43,918 bases of DNA from Xenococcus sp. PCC 7305 (GCF_000332055.1 NZ_ALVZ01000184.1:1-43918), one strand, 5' to 3'; shown: positions 8,501-18,287, counted from the first letter of the stretch. Notes: generated from the letters alone by a model not told the origin. A program made the numbers and translations.

Positions 8501-8623
8501 TTAAATCAAAATTTCTCCTCCTGCAAGAATAATTGTATTTCCAGTTCTTTCATCTAGTCCAATTGAAAAGAGTTCGTGAAGCTGCGGACAGAAAGGACGA
8601 TGACTTATACAATAGGAAGTTGC
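8501..8623 (-). pseudogene. Possible DUF6888 remnant
   Basis: The minus strand between the TAA at 8626-8624 and the TAA at 8503-8501 encodes LHELFSIGLDERTGNTIILA and then GGEILI, resembling the strand-rich core of DUF6888 (an ERTGN-x-IILAG run). There is no ATG in the open stretch and the product would be only about 40 residues, so it is probably a 5'-deleted copy. It ends 31 bases before the DUF6887 start, the expected place for its partner. Confidence 0.45.
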
Positions 8624-8666
8624 TTATTGCTCTTTGAATATTTATCTGTTATATAGTTCTTCATCC

Positions 8667-11411
8667 ATGACCGTAAAGCAACCTAATCTATCTACTCAAT
8701 ACAACCCCAAATCAACAGAAGCTAAATGGCAGGAATTTTGGGAGTCGCAAGAAATATTCAAAGCTGATCCTAATCATGATGGGGAACCCTATTGTATCGT
8801 CATCCCACCTCCCAACGTTACAGGGAGCTTGCATATGGGACATGCTTTCGAAGCATCTTTGATCGATACTTTGACTCGTTACCATAGAATGCTGGGGCGG
8901 AATGCTTTATGGCTGCCAGGAACAGATCACGCAAGTATTGGAGTAAGCACTGTATTAGACAAAAATTTACGGGCAGAAGGCAAAACCCGTCAAGATTTGA
9001 GCAGAGAAGAATATTTAAAGCGAGCGTGGCAGTGGAAAGAGGAATCGGGCGGTAAAATTGTCAATCAACTCAGAAAAATTGGGGTTTCTGTTGATTGGAC
9101 AAGAGAAAGATTTACCATGGACGAGGGGCTATCCAAAGCTGTTAAAACTGCATTTATCCATCTCTACGAAGCAGGATTAATCTATCGTGGTAACTATTTG
9201 GTAAATTGGTGCCCTGCTTCTAAATCAGCAATTTCCGATGTAGAGATTGAAAACCAAGAAGTGGCTGGACATCTCTGGCATTTTCGCTACCCTTTAACCG
9301 ATGGCAGTGGTTATGTAGAAGTAGCAACAACTCGCCCCGAAACAATGTTGGGAGATACCGGAGTTGCCGTTAACCCAGCAGACGATCGCTACAAAGATTT
9401 AATTGGTCAAACTCTTACTTTGCCAATCATCGGTCGAGAAATTCCGATTGTTGCCGATGAATTAGTTGATCTCGAATTTGGAACAGGTTGTGTGAAAGTG
9501 ACTCCTGCCCATGATCCCAATGATTTTGAAATGGGACAACGCCATAATTTACCCATGATCAATATCATGAACAAAGATGGCACCCTCAATGAAAATGCAG
9601 CAGAGTTTGTGGGGCAAGATCGCTTCGTTGCCAGGAAAAATGTCGTGGCGAAACTAGATGAGCTGGGGGTTTTAGTAAAAATCGAAGAATATAGTCATAG
9701 TGTGCCCTTCAGCGATCGCGGAAAAGTCCCGGTAGAACCACTCCTCTCTACCCAATGGTTTGTCAAAATGGAATCTTTGAGCAGTAAAGCCTTAGATTTC
9801 CTGGATAATAAGCAGGAGCCTCGCTATATTCCTGAACGCTGGCAGAAAGTGTATCGGGATTGGTTAGTAAAAATCAAAGATTGGTGTATTTCCCGTCAGC
9901 TATGGTGGGGACATCAAATTCCTGCTTGGTATATTGTCTCGGAAACTAAGGGAGACATTACTGACAATACGCCTTTTGTCGTTGCCCATAGTGAAGAGGA
10001 AGCCCAAGAAAAAGCGATCGCCGAATACGGCGCAGATATTACCCTAAAACAAGATCCCGATGTTCTTGATACCTGGTTTTCCTCGGGTTTATGGCCGTTT
10101 TCTACTATGGGATGGCCTGATGACACTGCGGATCTTGCAACCTATTACCCCACTACAACCTTGGTCACCGGGTTTGATATTATTTTCTTCTGGGTGGCTC
10201 GCATGACAATGATGGCGGGATATTTTACCGATCAGATGCCGTTTCAGGATGTTTATATTCATGGTTTGGTCTTGGATGAAAAAGGCCAAAAGATGTCCAA
10301 ATCCAAAGGCAATGGCATTGATCCTTTGTTAATGATTGATAAATATGGTGCTGATGCCTTGCGCTTTACTTTAATTAAAAAAGTAGCTGGTGCAGGACAA
10401 AATATCAGTTTTGATTATGATCGCAAAAAAGAGGAATCCTCTTCAGTAGAAGCTTCCCGTAACTTTGCCAACAAAATCTGGAATGCGGCGCGTTTTGTCA
10501 TGATGAACCTCGATGACAAAACCCCCCAGGACTTCCCTGCTATAGATGCGCCTGAGTTGGCAGCAGATTTTGAATTATGCGATCGCTGGATTCTGTCTCG
10601 TTTTAATCAAACTGTGCAACAAACTAGAGCTAATATCGAAAATTATGCTTTAGGAGAAGCCGCCAACGGCCTGTATGAGTTTATCTGGGGAGATTTCTGT
10701 GATTGGTATATTGAACTGATCAAATCTCGTCTCTGGCAGGACGCAACATCCAAAGAACGTTTAGCCGCCCAATCAACGCTCGCCCATATCCTAGACGGTA
10801 CTTTAAAGTTACTGCATCCTTTGATGCCTCACATTACCGAGGAAATTTGGCAAACTTTAACCCAATCAGAAGGCACCAAAACCTTAGCTATCCAGTCTTA
10901 TCCTGAGATCTCTCCTGAGTTGCTGCAACCGCAACTAGAAAAAAGCTTTGAGCTACTTTTTGGGGTAATTCGCACCATTCGCAATCTCAGAGCCGAAGCG
11001 TCAATTAAACCAGGGGCAAAAATCAGCGTCATTCTCCAAACAGAAAGCACAGAAGAAATTGCAAGCTTACAACCCGTAACGAATTACATTAAAGGTATTG
11101 CCAAACTAGAGCAACTTACGATTACAAATAGTCTAGAAGAAGATCCTGGACAAGTAATTGTAGGGATCTTTGGCACAATTCAAGTAATTGTTCCCTTGTC
11201 TGGAATGGTTGACATTCCTGCTTTGCGTAGTAAATTGGAGAAAAATCTAGCAAAAGTGGAAAAAGATCTTAAATCCTTGTCAGGTCGTCTAAATAACCCA
11301 GGCTTTGTTAATAAGGCGCCAACAGAAGTTATTCAAGCTGCAAAGGATGCTCTGGCTGAAGCTGAAAAACAAGCAGAAATTTTACGCGATCGCCTAGATC
11401 GTCTCCAGTAA
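8667..11411 (+). CDS. valS: Valyl-tRNA synthetase
   Basis: Class I synthetase of 914 residues that charges tRNA-Val. Visible are the HIGH-type motif in [15 protein letters not shown] near residue 50, the long editing domain ([16 protein letters not shown]), the tryptophan-rich catalytic stretch [17 protein letters not shown], the KMSKS motif in [14 protein letters not shown] near residue 550, the anticodon-binding domain, and a C-terminal ValS-specific coiled coil ([16 protein letters not shown] onwards). The ATG at 8667 is preferred to 8634 because the conserved N-terminus ([19 protein letters not shown]) starts just after it. A stem-loop with a T-run follows. Confidence 0.97.
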   Translation: MTVKQPNLSTQYNPKSTEAKWQEFWESQEIFKADPNHDGEPYCIVIPPPNVTGSLHMGHAFEASLIDTLTRYHRMLGRNALWLPGTDHASIGVSTVLDKNLRAEGKTRQDLSREEYLKRAWQWKEESGGKIVNQLRKIGVSVDWTRERFTMDEGLSKAVKTAFIHLYEAGLIYRGNYLVNWCPASKSAISDVEIENQEVAGHLWHFRYPLTDGSGYVEVATTRPETMLGDTGVAVNPADDRYKDLIGQTLTLPIIGREIPIVADELVDLEFGTGCVKVTPAHDPNDFEMGQRHNLPMINIMNKDGTLNENAAEFVGQDRFVARKNVVAKLDELGVLVKIEEYSHSVPFSDRGKVPVEPLLSTQWFVKMESLSSKALDFLDNKQEPRYIPERWQKVYRDWLVKIKDWCISRQLWWGHQIPAWYIVSETKGDITDNTPFVVAHSEEEAQEKAIAEYGADITLKQDPDVLDTWFSSGLWPFSTMGWPDDTADLATYYPTTTLVTGFDIIFFWVARMTMMAGYFTDQMPFQDVYIHGLVLDEKGQKMSKSKGNGIDPLLMIDKYGADALRFTLIKKVAGAGQNISFDYDRKKEESSSVEASRNFANKIWNAARFVMMNLDDKTPQDFPAIDAPELAADFELCDRWILSRFNQTVQQTRANIENYALGEAANGLYEFIWGDFCDWYIELIKSRLWQDATSKERLAAQSTLAHILDGTLKLLHPLMPHITEEIWQTLTQSEGTKTLAIQSYPEISPELLQPQLEKSFELLFGVIRTIRNLRAEASIKPGAKISVILQTESTEEIASLQPVTNYIKGIAKLEQLTITNSLEEDPGQVIVGIFGTIQVIVPLSGMVDIPALRSKLEKNLAKVEKDLKSLSGRLNNPGFVNKAPTEVIQAAKDALAEAEKQAEILRDRLDRLQ

Positions 11412-11435
11412 TCCACTCTTCATGACCAATACTTA

Positions 11436-11454
11436 AAGGTCGATGGCCTTTTTT
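11436..11454 (+). terminator. valS rho-independent terminator
   Basis: AAGGTC (11436-11441) pairs with GGCCTT (11445-11450), including one T-G pair, with a 3-base loop and runs into TTTTTT. It lies 24 bases after the valS stop. Confidence 0.65.
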
Positions 11455-11500
11455 CCCCTTGAATTATCTACCGCTCAAATCTCGCCCACTCAATTCGCTG

Positions 11501-11947
11501 ATGCTATACCTAGCACAAGTTCAAAAAAACCCGATTTCTCAACAAATAGAACTACAAACCTTGGCTTGTCAAACCACAGAAACAGTTTGGGAAGTTGATA
11601 AGTCTGATGTTTTTCCTTTAGCTAAAGATAGTTCTCTTGGGGAAGGAGTTTTGGTCTTAGTCGAGAGAGAATCTAATGGTGAAATAATTAGTATCCAAGA
11701 AGCCAAAGAATGGTTATTGGGCTTATTGCAACAATATTTGACCAAAAATGCGATTAATCCTCAATTTGTTGAATCCGAGCAGAATAAAATTGAGCAGTGG
11801 CGTCAGGAAATTACTTCGCAAAATCTAGAATTAAATCGCCGTTTTTTAGAAATAGAAACTCGTCGTGAGGAGTTACAGCAATTGGAGCAGTCTTTGAAAC
11901 AGGAAAAGGAACATCTAGAAGAATTGGCAAAAAAATTGCAGCAATGA
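11501..11947 (+). CDS. Cyanobacterial coiled-coil hypothetical protein
   Basis: A 148-residue protein resembling conserved cyanobacterial hypotheticals that begin M-L/I-YLAQVQK. The N-terminal half is a small mixed domain (QIELQTLACQTTETVWEVD then GEGVLVLVE). From about residue 90 to the end it is one long charged coiled coil (NRRFLEIETRREELQQLEQS and beyond). The start is placed at the ATG at 11501; a TTG at 11459 would begin just past the valS terminator and add residues that do not look conserved. No function is known. Confidence 0.65.
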   Translation: MLYLAQVQKNPISQQIELQTLACQTTETVWEVDKSDVFPLAKDSSLGEGVLVLVERESNGEIISIQEAKEWLLGLLQQYLTKNAINPQFVESEQNKIEQWRQEITSQNLELNRRFLEIETRREELQQLEQSLKQEKEHLEELAKKLQQ

Positions 11948-11960
11948 TCTAAGGGGAAAA

Positions 11961-11990
11961 GGTTTTAGGTTTTAGGTTTTAGGTTTTAGG
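11961..11990 (+). repeat. GGTTTTA heptamer array
   Basis: Four perfect GGTTTTA units plus GG, beginning 13 bases after the preceding stop codon. A single degenerate copy (CAGGTTTTAG) appears near 38003. Confidence 0.95.
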
Positions 11991-12106
11991 TGTTGGGGAA
12001 ATCCCAAAAAACCATAACTCTCTAGATTTATCCTTCTTGCCCTACGGGCGCAGCCGCCTTGTTAAACAACGTGAATTCGATGAGTACAAAATTTACTAGT
12101 TCTGAA

Positions 12107-12138
12107 TAGGGACTTAGGGATTTGGGGATTTGGGGAAA
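12107..12138 (+). repeat. TAGGGAYT octamer array
   Basis: Four 8-bp units: TAGGGACT, TAGGGATT, TGGGGATT, TGGGGAAA. The same octamer family occurs at 43663-43710, and in reverse orientation at 24356-24387 and 43857-43888. Confidence 0.9.
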
Positions 12139-12269
12139 AGCCTATTACTTCGTGGTTCAACTTGGGAAATTTAATCAAAAGGAAAATTCGTCGAACTGAC
12201 GTTAAACAACATTAAGATTCTTTACCTGATAAATACAGTTATGTTTTGCGGGCTGCCGTTGAACTATTA

Positions 12270-12296
12270 TTGACAATTGGAATAAGAAAATATAAT
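12270..12296 (+). promoter_or_regulatory. Probable sigma70-type promoter of chlB
   Basis: TTGACA (12270-12275) and TATAAT (12291-12296) both match consensus exactly, with a 15-base spacer, slightly shorter than the usual 17. Transcription would start near 12303, about 58 bases before the ATG. Confidence 0.6.
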
Positions 12297-12360
12297 CAGT
12301 AATATAAAAACTGATAATAGAATTTTTCAGACGTGATTGCTTGCTATAAGGAGAAATCTT

Positions 12361-13887
12361 ATGAAATTAGCTTATTGGATGTATGCGGGGCCTGCCCACA
12401 TCGGAACGCTGCGAATTGCTAGTTCTTTTAAAAATGTTCATGCTATTATGCATGCTCCCTTGGGAGATGATTATTTTAATGTCATGCGCTCTATGTTGGA
12501 GCGGGAACGAGATTTTACTCCGGTTACAGCCAGTGTTGTCGATCGCAAAGTATTAGCTCGTGGCTCTCAGGAAAAAGTAATTGATAATATCACCCGCAAG
12601 GATCAAGAAGAAAATCCTGATCTGATTGTGCTTACCCCCACCTGCACTTCAAGTATTTTGCAGGAAGATTTACAGAATTTCGTGGATCGTGCTCAACTGG
12701 AGTCTAAAGGAGATGTTCTTCTAGCTGATGTGAATCATTATCGAGTTAATGAATTGCAAGCTGGCGATCGCACTTTAAGTCAAATCGTCGAGTTCTACAT
12801 TAACAAGGCTCGGAAAAAAGGAGAATTACCCCAGGGTAAAACTGAAAAACCCTCGGTCAATATTATTGGGATTTCGACTCTTGGTTTTCATAATAACCAC
12901 GACTGCACCGAACTCAAACGCCTAATGGCTGATTTGGGCATCGAGGTTAATGCGGTGATTCCTGATAAAGCATCAGTCCATGATCTTAAAAATTTATCTC
13001 GTGCTTGGTTTAATTTAGTTCCCTATCGGGAATTAGGGCCGATGACGGCGGAATATTTGGCTAAAGAATTTGAGATGCCCTATGTCGATATTACGCCTAT
13101 GGGAGTTGTGGAAACTGCTCGTTGTATTCGTAAGATTCAGGAAGTACTCAACGCTCAAGGTGCCAATGTTGATTACGAAGATTACATCGAGAACCAAACC
13201 CTCCATGTTTCTCAAGCTGCTTGGTTCTCTCGTTCTATTGACTGCCAAAACCTCACTGGTAAAAAAGCTGTCGTCTTCGGAGATAGCACTCATGCGGCGG
13301 CAATGACGAAAATTTTGGCGCGGGAAATGGGAATCCATGTTGTCCTAGCCGGAACCTATTGTAAATACGATAAAGATTGGTTTAGAGAACAGGTTGGCGA
13401 ATATTGTGACGAGATTTTGGTAAGTGAAGATCACGGGGAAATTGGCGATGCGATCGCAAGAATTGAACCTGCTGCTATTTTCGGTACGCAAATGGAACGT
13501 CATGTGGGAAAACGTCTTGATATTCCTTGTGGGGTAATCGCAGCACCAATTCATATTCAAGATTTTCCTGTAGGCTACAAACCTTTCTTGGGTTATGAGG
13601 GCACCAATCAAATGGCAGATCTGGTCTACAATTCCTTTACTTTGGGTATGGAAGATCATCTGTTGGAAATCTTCGGTGGTCATGATACCAAGGAAGTTAT
13701 TACCAAAGGAATTTCTGCTGGTTCTGATTTGAATTGGACAAAAGAAGCTCAAACTGAATTAAATAAAGTTCCTGGTTTTGTGCGCGGCAAAGTGAAACGC
13801 AATACGGAAAAATTTGCCCGAGAAAGAGAGTTTAGTGAAATTTCTCTTGAGGTGATGTATGCAGCGAAAGAAGCTGTTGGAGCATAA
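12361..13887 (+). CDS. chlB: Light-independent protochlorophyllide reductase subunit B
   Basis: A 508-residue ChlB. With ChlN it forms the nitrogenase-like NB catalytic component that, with ChlL, reduces protochlorophyllide in the dark. The N-terminus [20 protein letters not shown] is diagnostic. Residues 36-37 are DD in APLGDDYFN, which includes the aspartate that ligates the NB 4Fe-4S cluster in this family; the cysteine in [14 protein letters not shown] is also present. The ATG at 12361 is chosen over 12337 because of AAGGAG at 12348-12353. No chlN or chlL is in the window. The stop codon is the first unit of a heptamer array. Confidence 0.97.
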   Translation: MKLAYWMYAGPAHIGTLRIASSFKNVHAIMHAPLGDDYFNVMRSMLERERDFTPVTASVVDRKVLARGSQEKVIDNITRKDQEENPDLIVLTPTCTSSILQEDLQNFVDRAQLESKGDVLLADVNHYRVNELQAGDRTLSQIVEFYINKARKKGELPQGKTEKPSVNIIGISTLGFHNNHDCTELKRLMADLGIEVNAVIPDKASVHDLKNLSRAWFNLVPYRELGPMTAEYLAKEFEMPYVDITPMGVVETARCIRKIQEVLNAQGANVDYEDYIENQTLHVSQAAWFSRSIDCQNLTGKKAVVFGDSTHAAAMTKILAREMGIHVVLAGTYCKYDKDWFREQVGEYCDEILVSEDHGEIGDAIARIEPAAIFGTQMERHVGKRLDIPCGVIAAPIHIQDFPVGYKPFLGYEGTNQMADLVYNSFTLGMEDHLLEIFGGHDTKEVITKGISAGSDLNWTKEAQTELNKVPGFVRGKVKRNTEKFAREREFSEISLEVMYAAKEAVGA

Positions 13888-13919
13888 GTAATAAGTAATA
13901 AGTAATAAGTAATAAGTCT
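13885..13919 (+). repeat. TAAGTAA heptamer array beginning at the chlB stop
   Basis: Four perfect TAAGTAA units followed by TAAGTCT. The first TAA is the chlB stop codon itself (13885-13887). Confidence 0.95.
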
Positions 13920-14229
13920 TTATTTATTGCTCATTTATTTGACTTGTTTCCCTTTGAATTTAGTTTTATGGTCTAAAAAGCGATCGCAGTTCTGGCAATG
14001 GAATTTTGCGATCGCTTTTTCTCTGAAATGTAAAAAGAATAGATCCAAATTATATTGGTCCAATATAGAGTTGCTCTGCCATTTTCCTTCGCTTAGCAAC
14101 TTTCAGTTTTTTTTTAGGTTTACCTATGGGTAAATAAAAGAATCTTGTTTAGAATTGGCTTGGAAAACACCATGCCCTTTGAGGTCTAAATCTCATCCCT
14201 TCGTTCCTCGATAAAATCCACCAGCTCCT
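13888..14229. other. Gene-free stretch between chlB and the Cdv3-like gene
   Basis: No supported gene in 342 bases; the 68-residue frame at 13927 has no coding character. It holds the rest of the TAAGTAA array, a HIP1-based hairpin (13975-14020) and a small palindrome TTTACC-tatg-GGTAAA (14119-14134). Confidence 0.65.
13975..14020. terminator. Hairpin built from two HIP1 sites, probable bidirectional terminator
   Basis: AAAAAGCGATCGCA (13975-13988) is perfectly complementary to TGCGATCGCTTTTT (14007-14020), a 14-bp stem with an 18-base loop flanked by A and T runs. It would terminate chlB transcription; each arm contains one GCGATCGC. Confidence 0.6.
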
Positions 14230-14853
14230 ATGTTATACCAAGAAAACTCTATAGATACAGTAAATATAGAAGGGAAAGATCCCAATTTTGCCCGACAAGA
14301 AATAGTATCTAATTCGATTAACTTGACCTCCGATATTCAAAAACAGTTAGATTCTTTCAAGGATTATATTTTAGAAAGCAAAAAAATTCCTTTGACAGAC
14401 TTTATCGTTATTGACAAAGGTTTAGTTTTAGAAAATATTGAACAATTAAAAGCCAATTTACCTTCTGCACTGGCGATCGCGAATGAAGTTCTCCAGCAAA
14501 AACAAGAAATCATTGACAAAGCGGAAGATTATGCCCGCAAAAGCCTGCTTTCAGCAGAGCAAAAAGCCGAAAAAATATTGCAAGATTCTGTTATCATACG
14601 CCAAGCGGAGCTAAGAGCAGCCCAGATACAACAAAATGCCGAGGAAGAATGTGCACAACTATTACAAACCACCCAAGAGGAAATAGAAAGGCTGCGGGAG
14701 TTAACAGCGATCGAATACGAAGAGATTCAAAAAGGTGCTGATACCTACGCCACAAATGTCTTGAGTGACTTGGAAGGGCAACTTGTACAAATGTTGGAAG
14801 TAACTCGTAATGGTCGTCAACAACTAGATCCGCTGCGCCAAAGTAATGAGTAA
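14230..14853 (+). CDS. cdv3: Cdv3-like / DivIVA-like cell division coiled-coil protein
   Basis: A 207-residue protein resembling cyanobacterial Cdv3, a DivIVA-like factor needed for normal septum placement. The recognisable part is YILESKKIPLTDFIVIDKG then LENIEQLKANLPSALAIANE at about residues 45-90, followed by a long coiled coil rich in A, E, K and Q up to about residue 170 and an end block GADTYATNVLSDLEGQLVQM. minCDE, which acts in the same process, lies elsewhere in the window. The last three codons and the stop are formed by AGTAATG-type repeat units. The family call rests on remembered motifs. Confidence 0.65.
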   Translation: MLYQENSIDTVNIEGKDPNFARQEIVSNSINLTSDIQKQLDSFKDYILESKKIPLTDFIVIDKGLVLENIEQLKANLPSALAIANEVLQQKQEIIDKAEDYARKSLLSAEQKAEKILQDSVIIRQAELRAAQIQQNAEEECAQLLQTTQEEIERLRELTAIEYEEIQKGADTYATNVLSDLEGQLVQMLEVTRNGRQQLDPLRQSNE

Positions 14854-14869
14854 TTAGAGTAATAAGTAA
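14842..14869 (+). repeat. AGTAATG/AGTAATT repeat overlapping a stop codon
   Basis: AGTAATG AGTAATT followed by a broken copy ending AGTAATAAGTAA. It encodes the final S-N-E and the stop of the Cdv3-like gene and ends at 14869, two bases before the ridA ATG. Confidence 0.8.
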
Positions 14870-14870
14870 A

Positions 14871-15266
14871 ATGAGCAACAAAAAAGTGATTCGTACCGAC
14901 AAAGCACCTGCTCCTGTGGGTCCTTATAATCAAGCTATCTCGGCTTCAGGAAATATGATTTTTCTAGCAGGTCAGATCGCTCTTGATCCGCAAACGGGCG
15001 AGATTGTCGGCGCATCAGATGTGGCTCAACAAACCGAACAGGTAATGAAAAATATTGCTGCGGTTTTAACTGAGGCTGGGGCTGATTGGTCGAACGTGGT
15101 TAAAACTAGTGTTTTCCTTGCCGATTTAGGCGATTTTGCCACAGTCAACCAAATTTATGGTAAGTACTTTGATGAAGCTACAGCTCCGGCTCGCGCTTGT
15201 GTGGAAGTTTCTCGTTTACCTAAAGATGTTCTAGTCGAAATAGAATGTATTGCTGTTATTGATTGA
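14871..15266 (+). CDS. ridA: RidA family enamine/imine deaminase
   Basis: A 131-residue Rid (YjgF/YER057c/UK114) protein that hydrolyses reactive 2-aminoacrylate and related enamines. Motifs: APVGPYNQAISASGNMIFLAGQ, the central block AAVLTEAGADWSNVVKTSVFL, and the C-terminal RACVEVSRLPKDVLVEIE, in which the substrate-carboxylate-binding arginine (residue R of ARACVEV) and the final glutamate are conserved. Length is standard. It starts 17 bases after the Cdv3-like gene and may share its transcript. Confidence 0.95.
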   Translation: MSNKKVIRTDKAPAPVGPYNQAISASGNMIFLAGQIALDPQTGEIVGASDVAQQTEQVMKNIAAVLTEAGADWSNVVKTSVFLADLGDFATVNQIYGKYFDEATAPARACVEVSRLPKDVLVEIECIAVID

Positions 15267-15306
15267 TTAAAGTAAAAGGGAACTTTCTCCAAGGGCGAAA
15301 CCCAAG

Positions 15307-15756
15307 TTATGCAGCGTTAGACTTACTCTTAGGTAATGATACCGAACGAGCCATTTCCCGGAATTTATTTAAACTTGCTCCTGGGCGACGATTAGGATTT
15401 GGTTTAGGAATCAAATAATTATTAGCAAAAGTGTTTTCGTCAGTTTCACTTTGGTTACTATTCTTCTGGTAAACAGCATTAATAATTAATTGCTCCACAT
15501 TATCAACTGCTCTATAGACTTTTGCTGTCGAAGCGACTGAAGTAGCTTGGGAATTGATTGGTTCTTCTTGCCCTTTGCTGTCCAATTTTGTCTTCGGAGC
15601 TGACCCAGTTACGACAACAGCTTCATTATTTACATCTGTGCTTGATTGATCATCGTCGATTTCCAGAAAAAATCCCTCAGATTTTTTTCCCCAAGGCAGT
15701 AGATTTTTGACGAAAGAAACTATGTTCTTGACGAAAGAAATTATTTTATTAAACAT
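15307..15756 (-). CDS. Cyanobacterial hypothetical protein
   Basis: A 149-residue protein with an amphipathic N-terminal helix (MFNKIISFVKNIVSFVKNLL), a variable acidic and serine-rich middle, a short conserved helix (VDNVEQLIINAVYQK) and a basic end block NPNRRPGASLNKFREMARSV. The ATG at 15756 is preferred because the upstream 37 residues in the longer frame look non-coding; no clear Shine-Dalgarno site precedes it. It is divergent from the phycobilisome cluster, so the two could share regulatory DNA. I do not recognise a named family. The amphipathic helix suggests membrane contact. Confidence 0.55.
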   Translation of the reverse strand: MFNKIISFVKNIVSFVKNLLPWGKKSEGFFLEIDDDQSSTDVNNEAVVVTGSAPKTKLDSKGQEEPINSQATSVASTAKVYRAVDNVEQLIINAVYQKNSNQSETDENTFANNYLIPKPNPNRRPGASLNKFREMARSVSLPKSKSNAA

Positions 15757-16328
15757 TTTTTGGCTTTTAAATAAATTGATTACGATAAGGTGGAAGACTT
15801 TGTAACAAGACTCTAAGGTTGTGAAATACAAGTTCAGACAATCATCTATCTTCAGTTGATTACACAAGTCATGAATGCACGAAATATATTTTATCTTCTA
15901 CCACTAAAATCTAATTCTTAGAGACAAAAATTAATTTTCGCAACAAAAGTTAACAAAATCCAGATTAAATATAAATCAAGGAAAATGGCCTGAGCAGTTG
16001 TCGTGACCCTTAATATTTAAAAAAGTTTTTATAAGTTAAAGTTCAGTAATAAGCCTTTAAGCTTAACTAATCTTCATAAAAATCAATCAATTTTCATTTT
16101 CTTGGGGAATCATTGCACATTGTTTGCACAGACAATTTGATTCAATGGTTTCAGTCTCAAAACCACCGAATTTTCTAACTTTAGGAAATTTTTCAGTGTT
16201 GAAGATTAATTTTTAAAATCAGTACAAATTGTTGACTGTTTTTTCATCTAAAATTGTAAGTCAGCAATTTTAGGGTTCAGTTTTCCCAATCGGATTTTTT
16301 TACAAATCAATATTCAGGAGAATAGTTT
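15757..16328. other. AT-rich upstream region of the phycobilisome cluster
   Basis: These 572 bases between divergent genes contain no supported gene. A long untranslated leader is normal for cpc operons. AGGAG lies just before the cpcB ATG (16315-16319 region). I could not fix a promoter: TTGACT near 16230 has no well-spaced -10 element. Confidence 0.5.
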
Positions 16329-16847
16329 ATGTTGGATGCTTTTACGAAAGTGGTTTCCCAGGCCGATAACCGTGGTCAGTTAGTGAGCGATACGCAAATT
16401 GATGGACTCTTGGCTATGGTAAAAGAAGGTGCCAAACGCACTGATGCGGTGAATCGGATTACTAGTAATTCCTCCGCGATCGTCACTAATGCAGCACGAG
16501 CATTGTTTGAAGAACAACCTCAATTGATTGCTCCTGGGGGTAATGCTTACACCAGTCGCCGGGTTTCTGCTTGTCTGCGGGATATGGACATTGTTTTGCG
16601 CTATGTCACTTATGCCGTATTCCTAGGCGATGCTAGTGTGATGGAAGATCGTTGCTTGAACGGTCTTAGAGAGACCTATGTGGCTTTGGGGGTTCCCACT
16701 TCTTCTATGGCGACTAGCATTCTGAAAATGAAAGAAGCGGCTATTTCGGTAGCAAATGATCGCAACAATATCACCCCAGGTGACTGTAGTGCTTTGATGG
16801 CTGAAATAGCAAGCTATTTTGACAGAGCAGCAGCGGCTGTAAGCTGA
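16329..16847 (+). CDS. cpcB: Phycocyanin-type phycobiliprotein beta subunit
   Basis: A 172-residue beta subunit of phycocyanin type, the exact length of CpcB. Both bilin cysteines are present, Cys82 in SACLRDMD and Cys153 in PGDCSALM, and the methylated asparagine position is Asn72 in [10 protein letters not shown]. The opening [13 protein letters not shown] and closing [12 protein letters not shown] are typical. CpcB and PecB (phycoerythrocyanin) are close in sequence; no pecE/pecF isomerase-lyase is nearby, so phycocyanin is preferred. It is the first gene of a seven-gene co-directional cluster and is followed by its alpha partner after 75 bases. Confidence 0.93.
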   Translation: MLDAFTKVVSQADNRGQLVSDTQIDGLLAMVKEGAKRTDAVNRITSNSSAIVTNAARALFEEQPQLIAPGGNAYTSRRVSACLRDMDIVLRYVTYAVFLGDASVMEDRCLNGLRETYVALGVPTSSMATSILKMKEAAISVANDRNNITPGDCSALMAEIASYFDRAAAAVS

Positions 16848-16922
16848 CATTTGATTAATTCACCTACAATTCACCTAAAAAAGTTTCTATTCATTTAAAA
16901 ATATTCCGGAGATATTATCCTG

Positions 16923-17408
16923 ATGAAGACACAATTAACTGAAGCAGTCGCAACTGCTGATTCCCAAGGACGTTATTTAGGCAACGTTGAGCTGCAAGTT
17001 GCATTTGGTCGCCTGCGTTTGGCTACTGCGGATCTGCAAGCCGCAAAGGCCTTGTCGGCTAAGGCTGAACAATTAGCTCAAGGTGCGGCGAATGCCGTCT
17101 ATCAAGCATTTCCCTACACACTTACCATGAAAGGCAATAACTATGCTTCTGATGACCGTGGTAAAGCTAAATGTGTGAGGGATATTAGCTACTATATTAG
17201 AATTATTCAATACTGTCTGATCGCGGGAGGAACTGGGCCAGCTGACGATTACCTACTAGCAGGCTTGACTGAAATGCACAACAGTTTTGAGTTGGTTCCT
17301 AGCTGGTATGCTGAAGCGCTTAAGTATATAAAAGCCAACCATGGAGTGACCGGAGACCCAGGGCTCGAGCTCAATTCTTACATAGACTACATTATCAACG
17401 CACTCTAA
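16923..17408 (+). CDS. cpcA: Phycocyanin-type phycobiliprotein alpha subunit
   Basis: A 161-residue alpha subunit, one shorter than the usual 162 because the terminal serine is missing (ends YIINAL). The bilin cysteine is Cys84 in [11 protein letters not shown], with Asp87 beside it. Some normally conserved positions differ: [15 protein letters not shown] before the cysteine and [11 protein letters not shown] after it, where typical CpcA has a YLRMVTYCLV-type run. It therefore looks like a diverged paralogue rather than a standard housekeeping copy, and PecA cannot be fully excluded. It pairs with the preceding beta gene, and the rod linker gene starts 12 bases downstream. Confidence 0.9.
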   Translation: MKTQLTEAVATADSQGRYLGNVELQVAFGRLRLATADLQAAKALSAKAEQLAQGAANAVYQAFPYTLTMKGNNYASDDRGKAKCVRDISYYIRIIQYCLIAGGTGPADDYLLAGLTEMHNSFELVPSWYAEALKYIKANHGVTGDPGLELNSYIDYIINAL

Positions 17409-17420
17409 AGGAGAAACTAA

Positions 17421-18287
17421 GTGGCAATCACAACAGCAGCATCTCGATTGGGAGTATCTGCCCTTAGCGATCGCAAGCCCCTTGAATTACGTCCCAACTG
17501 GACTCAAGATGATGTGAAATCAGTGATTTATGCTGTTTACCGACAGATTTTCGGCAATGATTATATTATGTTGTCGGAACGGCTAACAGCAACTGAGTCT
17601 TTGCTGTGTAATGGTTCGATTACGGTGCGAGATTTTGTGCGAGCAGTGGCCAAGTCAGAACTGTACAAGCGAAAATTTTTACACGATAACTTTCAAACCA
17701 GGGTAATTGAGTTAAATTTTAAGCATTTGCTAGGTCGTGCGCCCTATGATGAGTCTGAGGTTATTTATCATCTCGATCTCTATCAGAATCAGGGGTTTGA
17801 AGCTGATATCGACGATTACATAGATTCGGCAGAATACGAAGCGAATTTTGGGGAAAATATCGTTCCCTACTACAGAGGTTTTAGCACCCAAGTCCAGCAA
17901 AAGACCGTTGGCTTTCCCCGTATGTTCCAACTATATCGTGGTTATGCAAACAGCGATCGCGCTCAAGCAGCGGGAAAATTATCCCGCCTGGCTAAAGATT
18001 TAGCTGCCAATCGTGCTTCGGCAATAGTTGGGCCTTCGGGTAAAGCAGAAGGATTTGCTTTTCTTCCTGCTCAAAAAGGCGATGCTTCGGTTAGTTCTTT
18101 TGGTGGCTCCAAGGCTTTTGGTTCGGGTCGGCTGTTTCGAGTTGAAGTAGCAGGCATAGGCAAACCTGGTTACCCCAAAGTTCGCAGAGTCAATAAAGCC
18201 GTGATTATTCCTTACGAAGAACTTAGCTCTCATATGAAAAGAGTGCAGCGTCAAGGCGGAAAGATTGCAAGCATTGTCCCAGTTTAG
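17421..18287 (+). CDS. cpcC: Phycocyanin-associated rod linker
   Basis: A 288-residue rod linker that joins phycocyanin hexamers. It begins with GTG behind AAGGAG. The opening [20 protein letters not shown] is the CpcC signature. The PBS linker domain spans about residues 20-150 ([60 protein letters not shown]). A flexible stretch follows, then a C-terminal CpcD-like domain from about residue 237 ([20 protein letters not shown]) to the end. All parts are intact and length is normal. Confidence 0.95.
   Translation: MAITTAASRLGVSALSDRKPLELRPNWTQDDVKSVIYAVYRQIFGNDYIMLSERLTATESLLCNGSITVRDFVRAVAKSELYKRKFLHDNFQTRVIELNFKHLLGRAPYDESEVIYHLDLYQNQGFEADIDDYIDSAEYEANFGENIVPYYRGFSTQVQQKTVGFPRMFQLYRGYANSDRAQAAGKLSRLAKDLAANRASAIVGPSGKAEGFAFLPAQKGDASVSSFGGSKAFGSGRLFRVEVAGIGKPGYPKVRRVNKAVIIPYEELSSHMKRVQRQGGKIASIVPV

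Larger units (their letters stand above)
11948..12360. other. Gene-free leader of chlB with repeats and promoter
   Basis: These 413 bases hold no credible gene. They contain the GGTTTTA heptamers (11961-11990), the TAGGGAYT octamers (12107-12138), two direct copies of GTTAAACAAC (12061-12070 and 12201-12210) and the probable chlB promoter near 12270-12296. A short G/C-rich palindromic fragment (GCCCTACGGGC, near 12040) is also present. Confidence 0.7.

Noticed and set aside
13927-14133. A 68-residue frame after chlB
   Set aside because: It reads through the HIP1 hairpin and poly-T DNA and has no coding character.
16329-17408. Phycoerythrocyanin (pecB/pecA) instead of phycocyanin
   Set aside because: The sequences are close to both, but no pecE/pecF and a CpcC-type linker opening ([20 protein letters not shown]) favour phycocyanin; a tree would decide.
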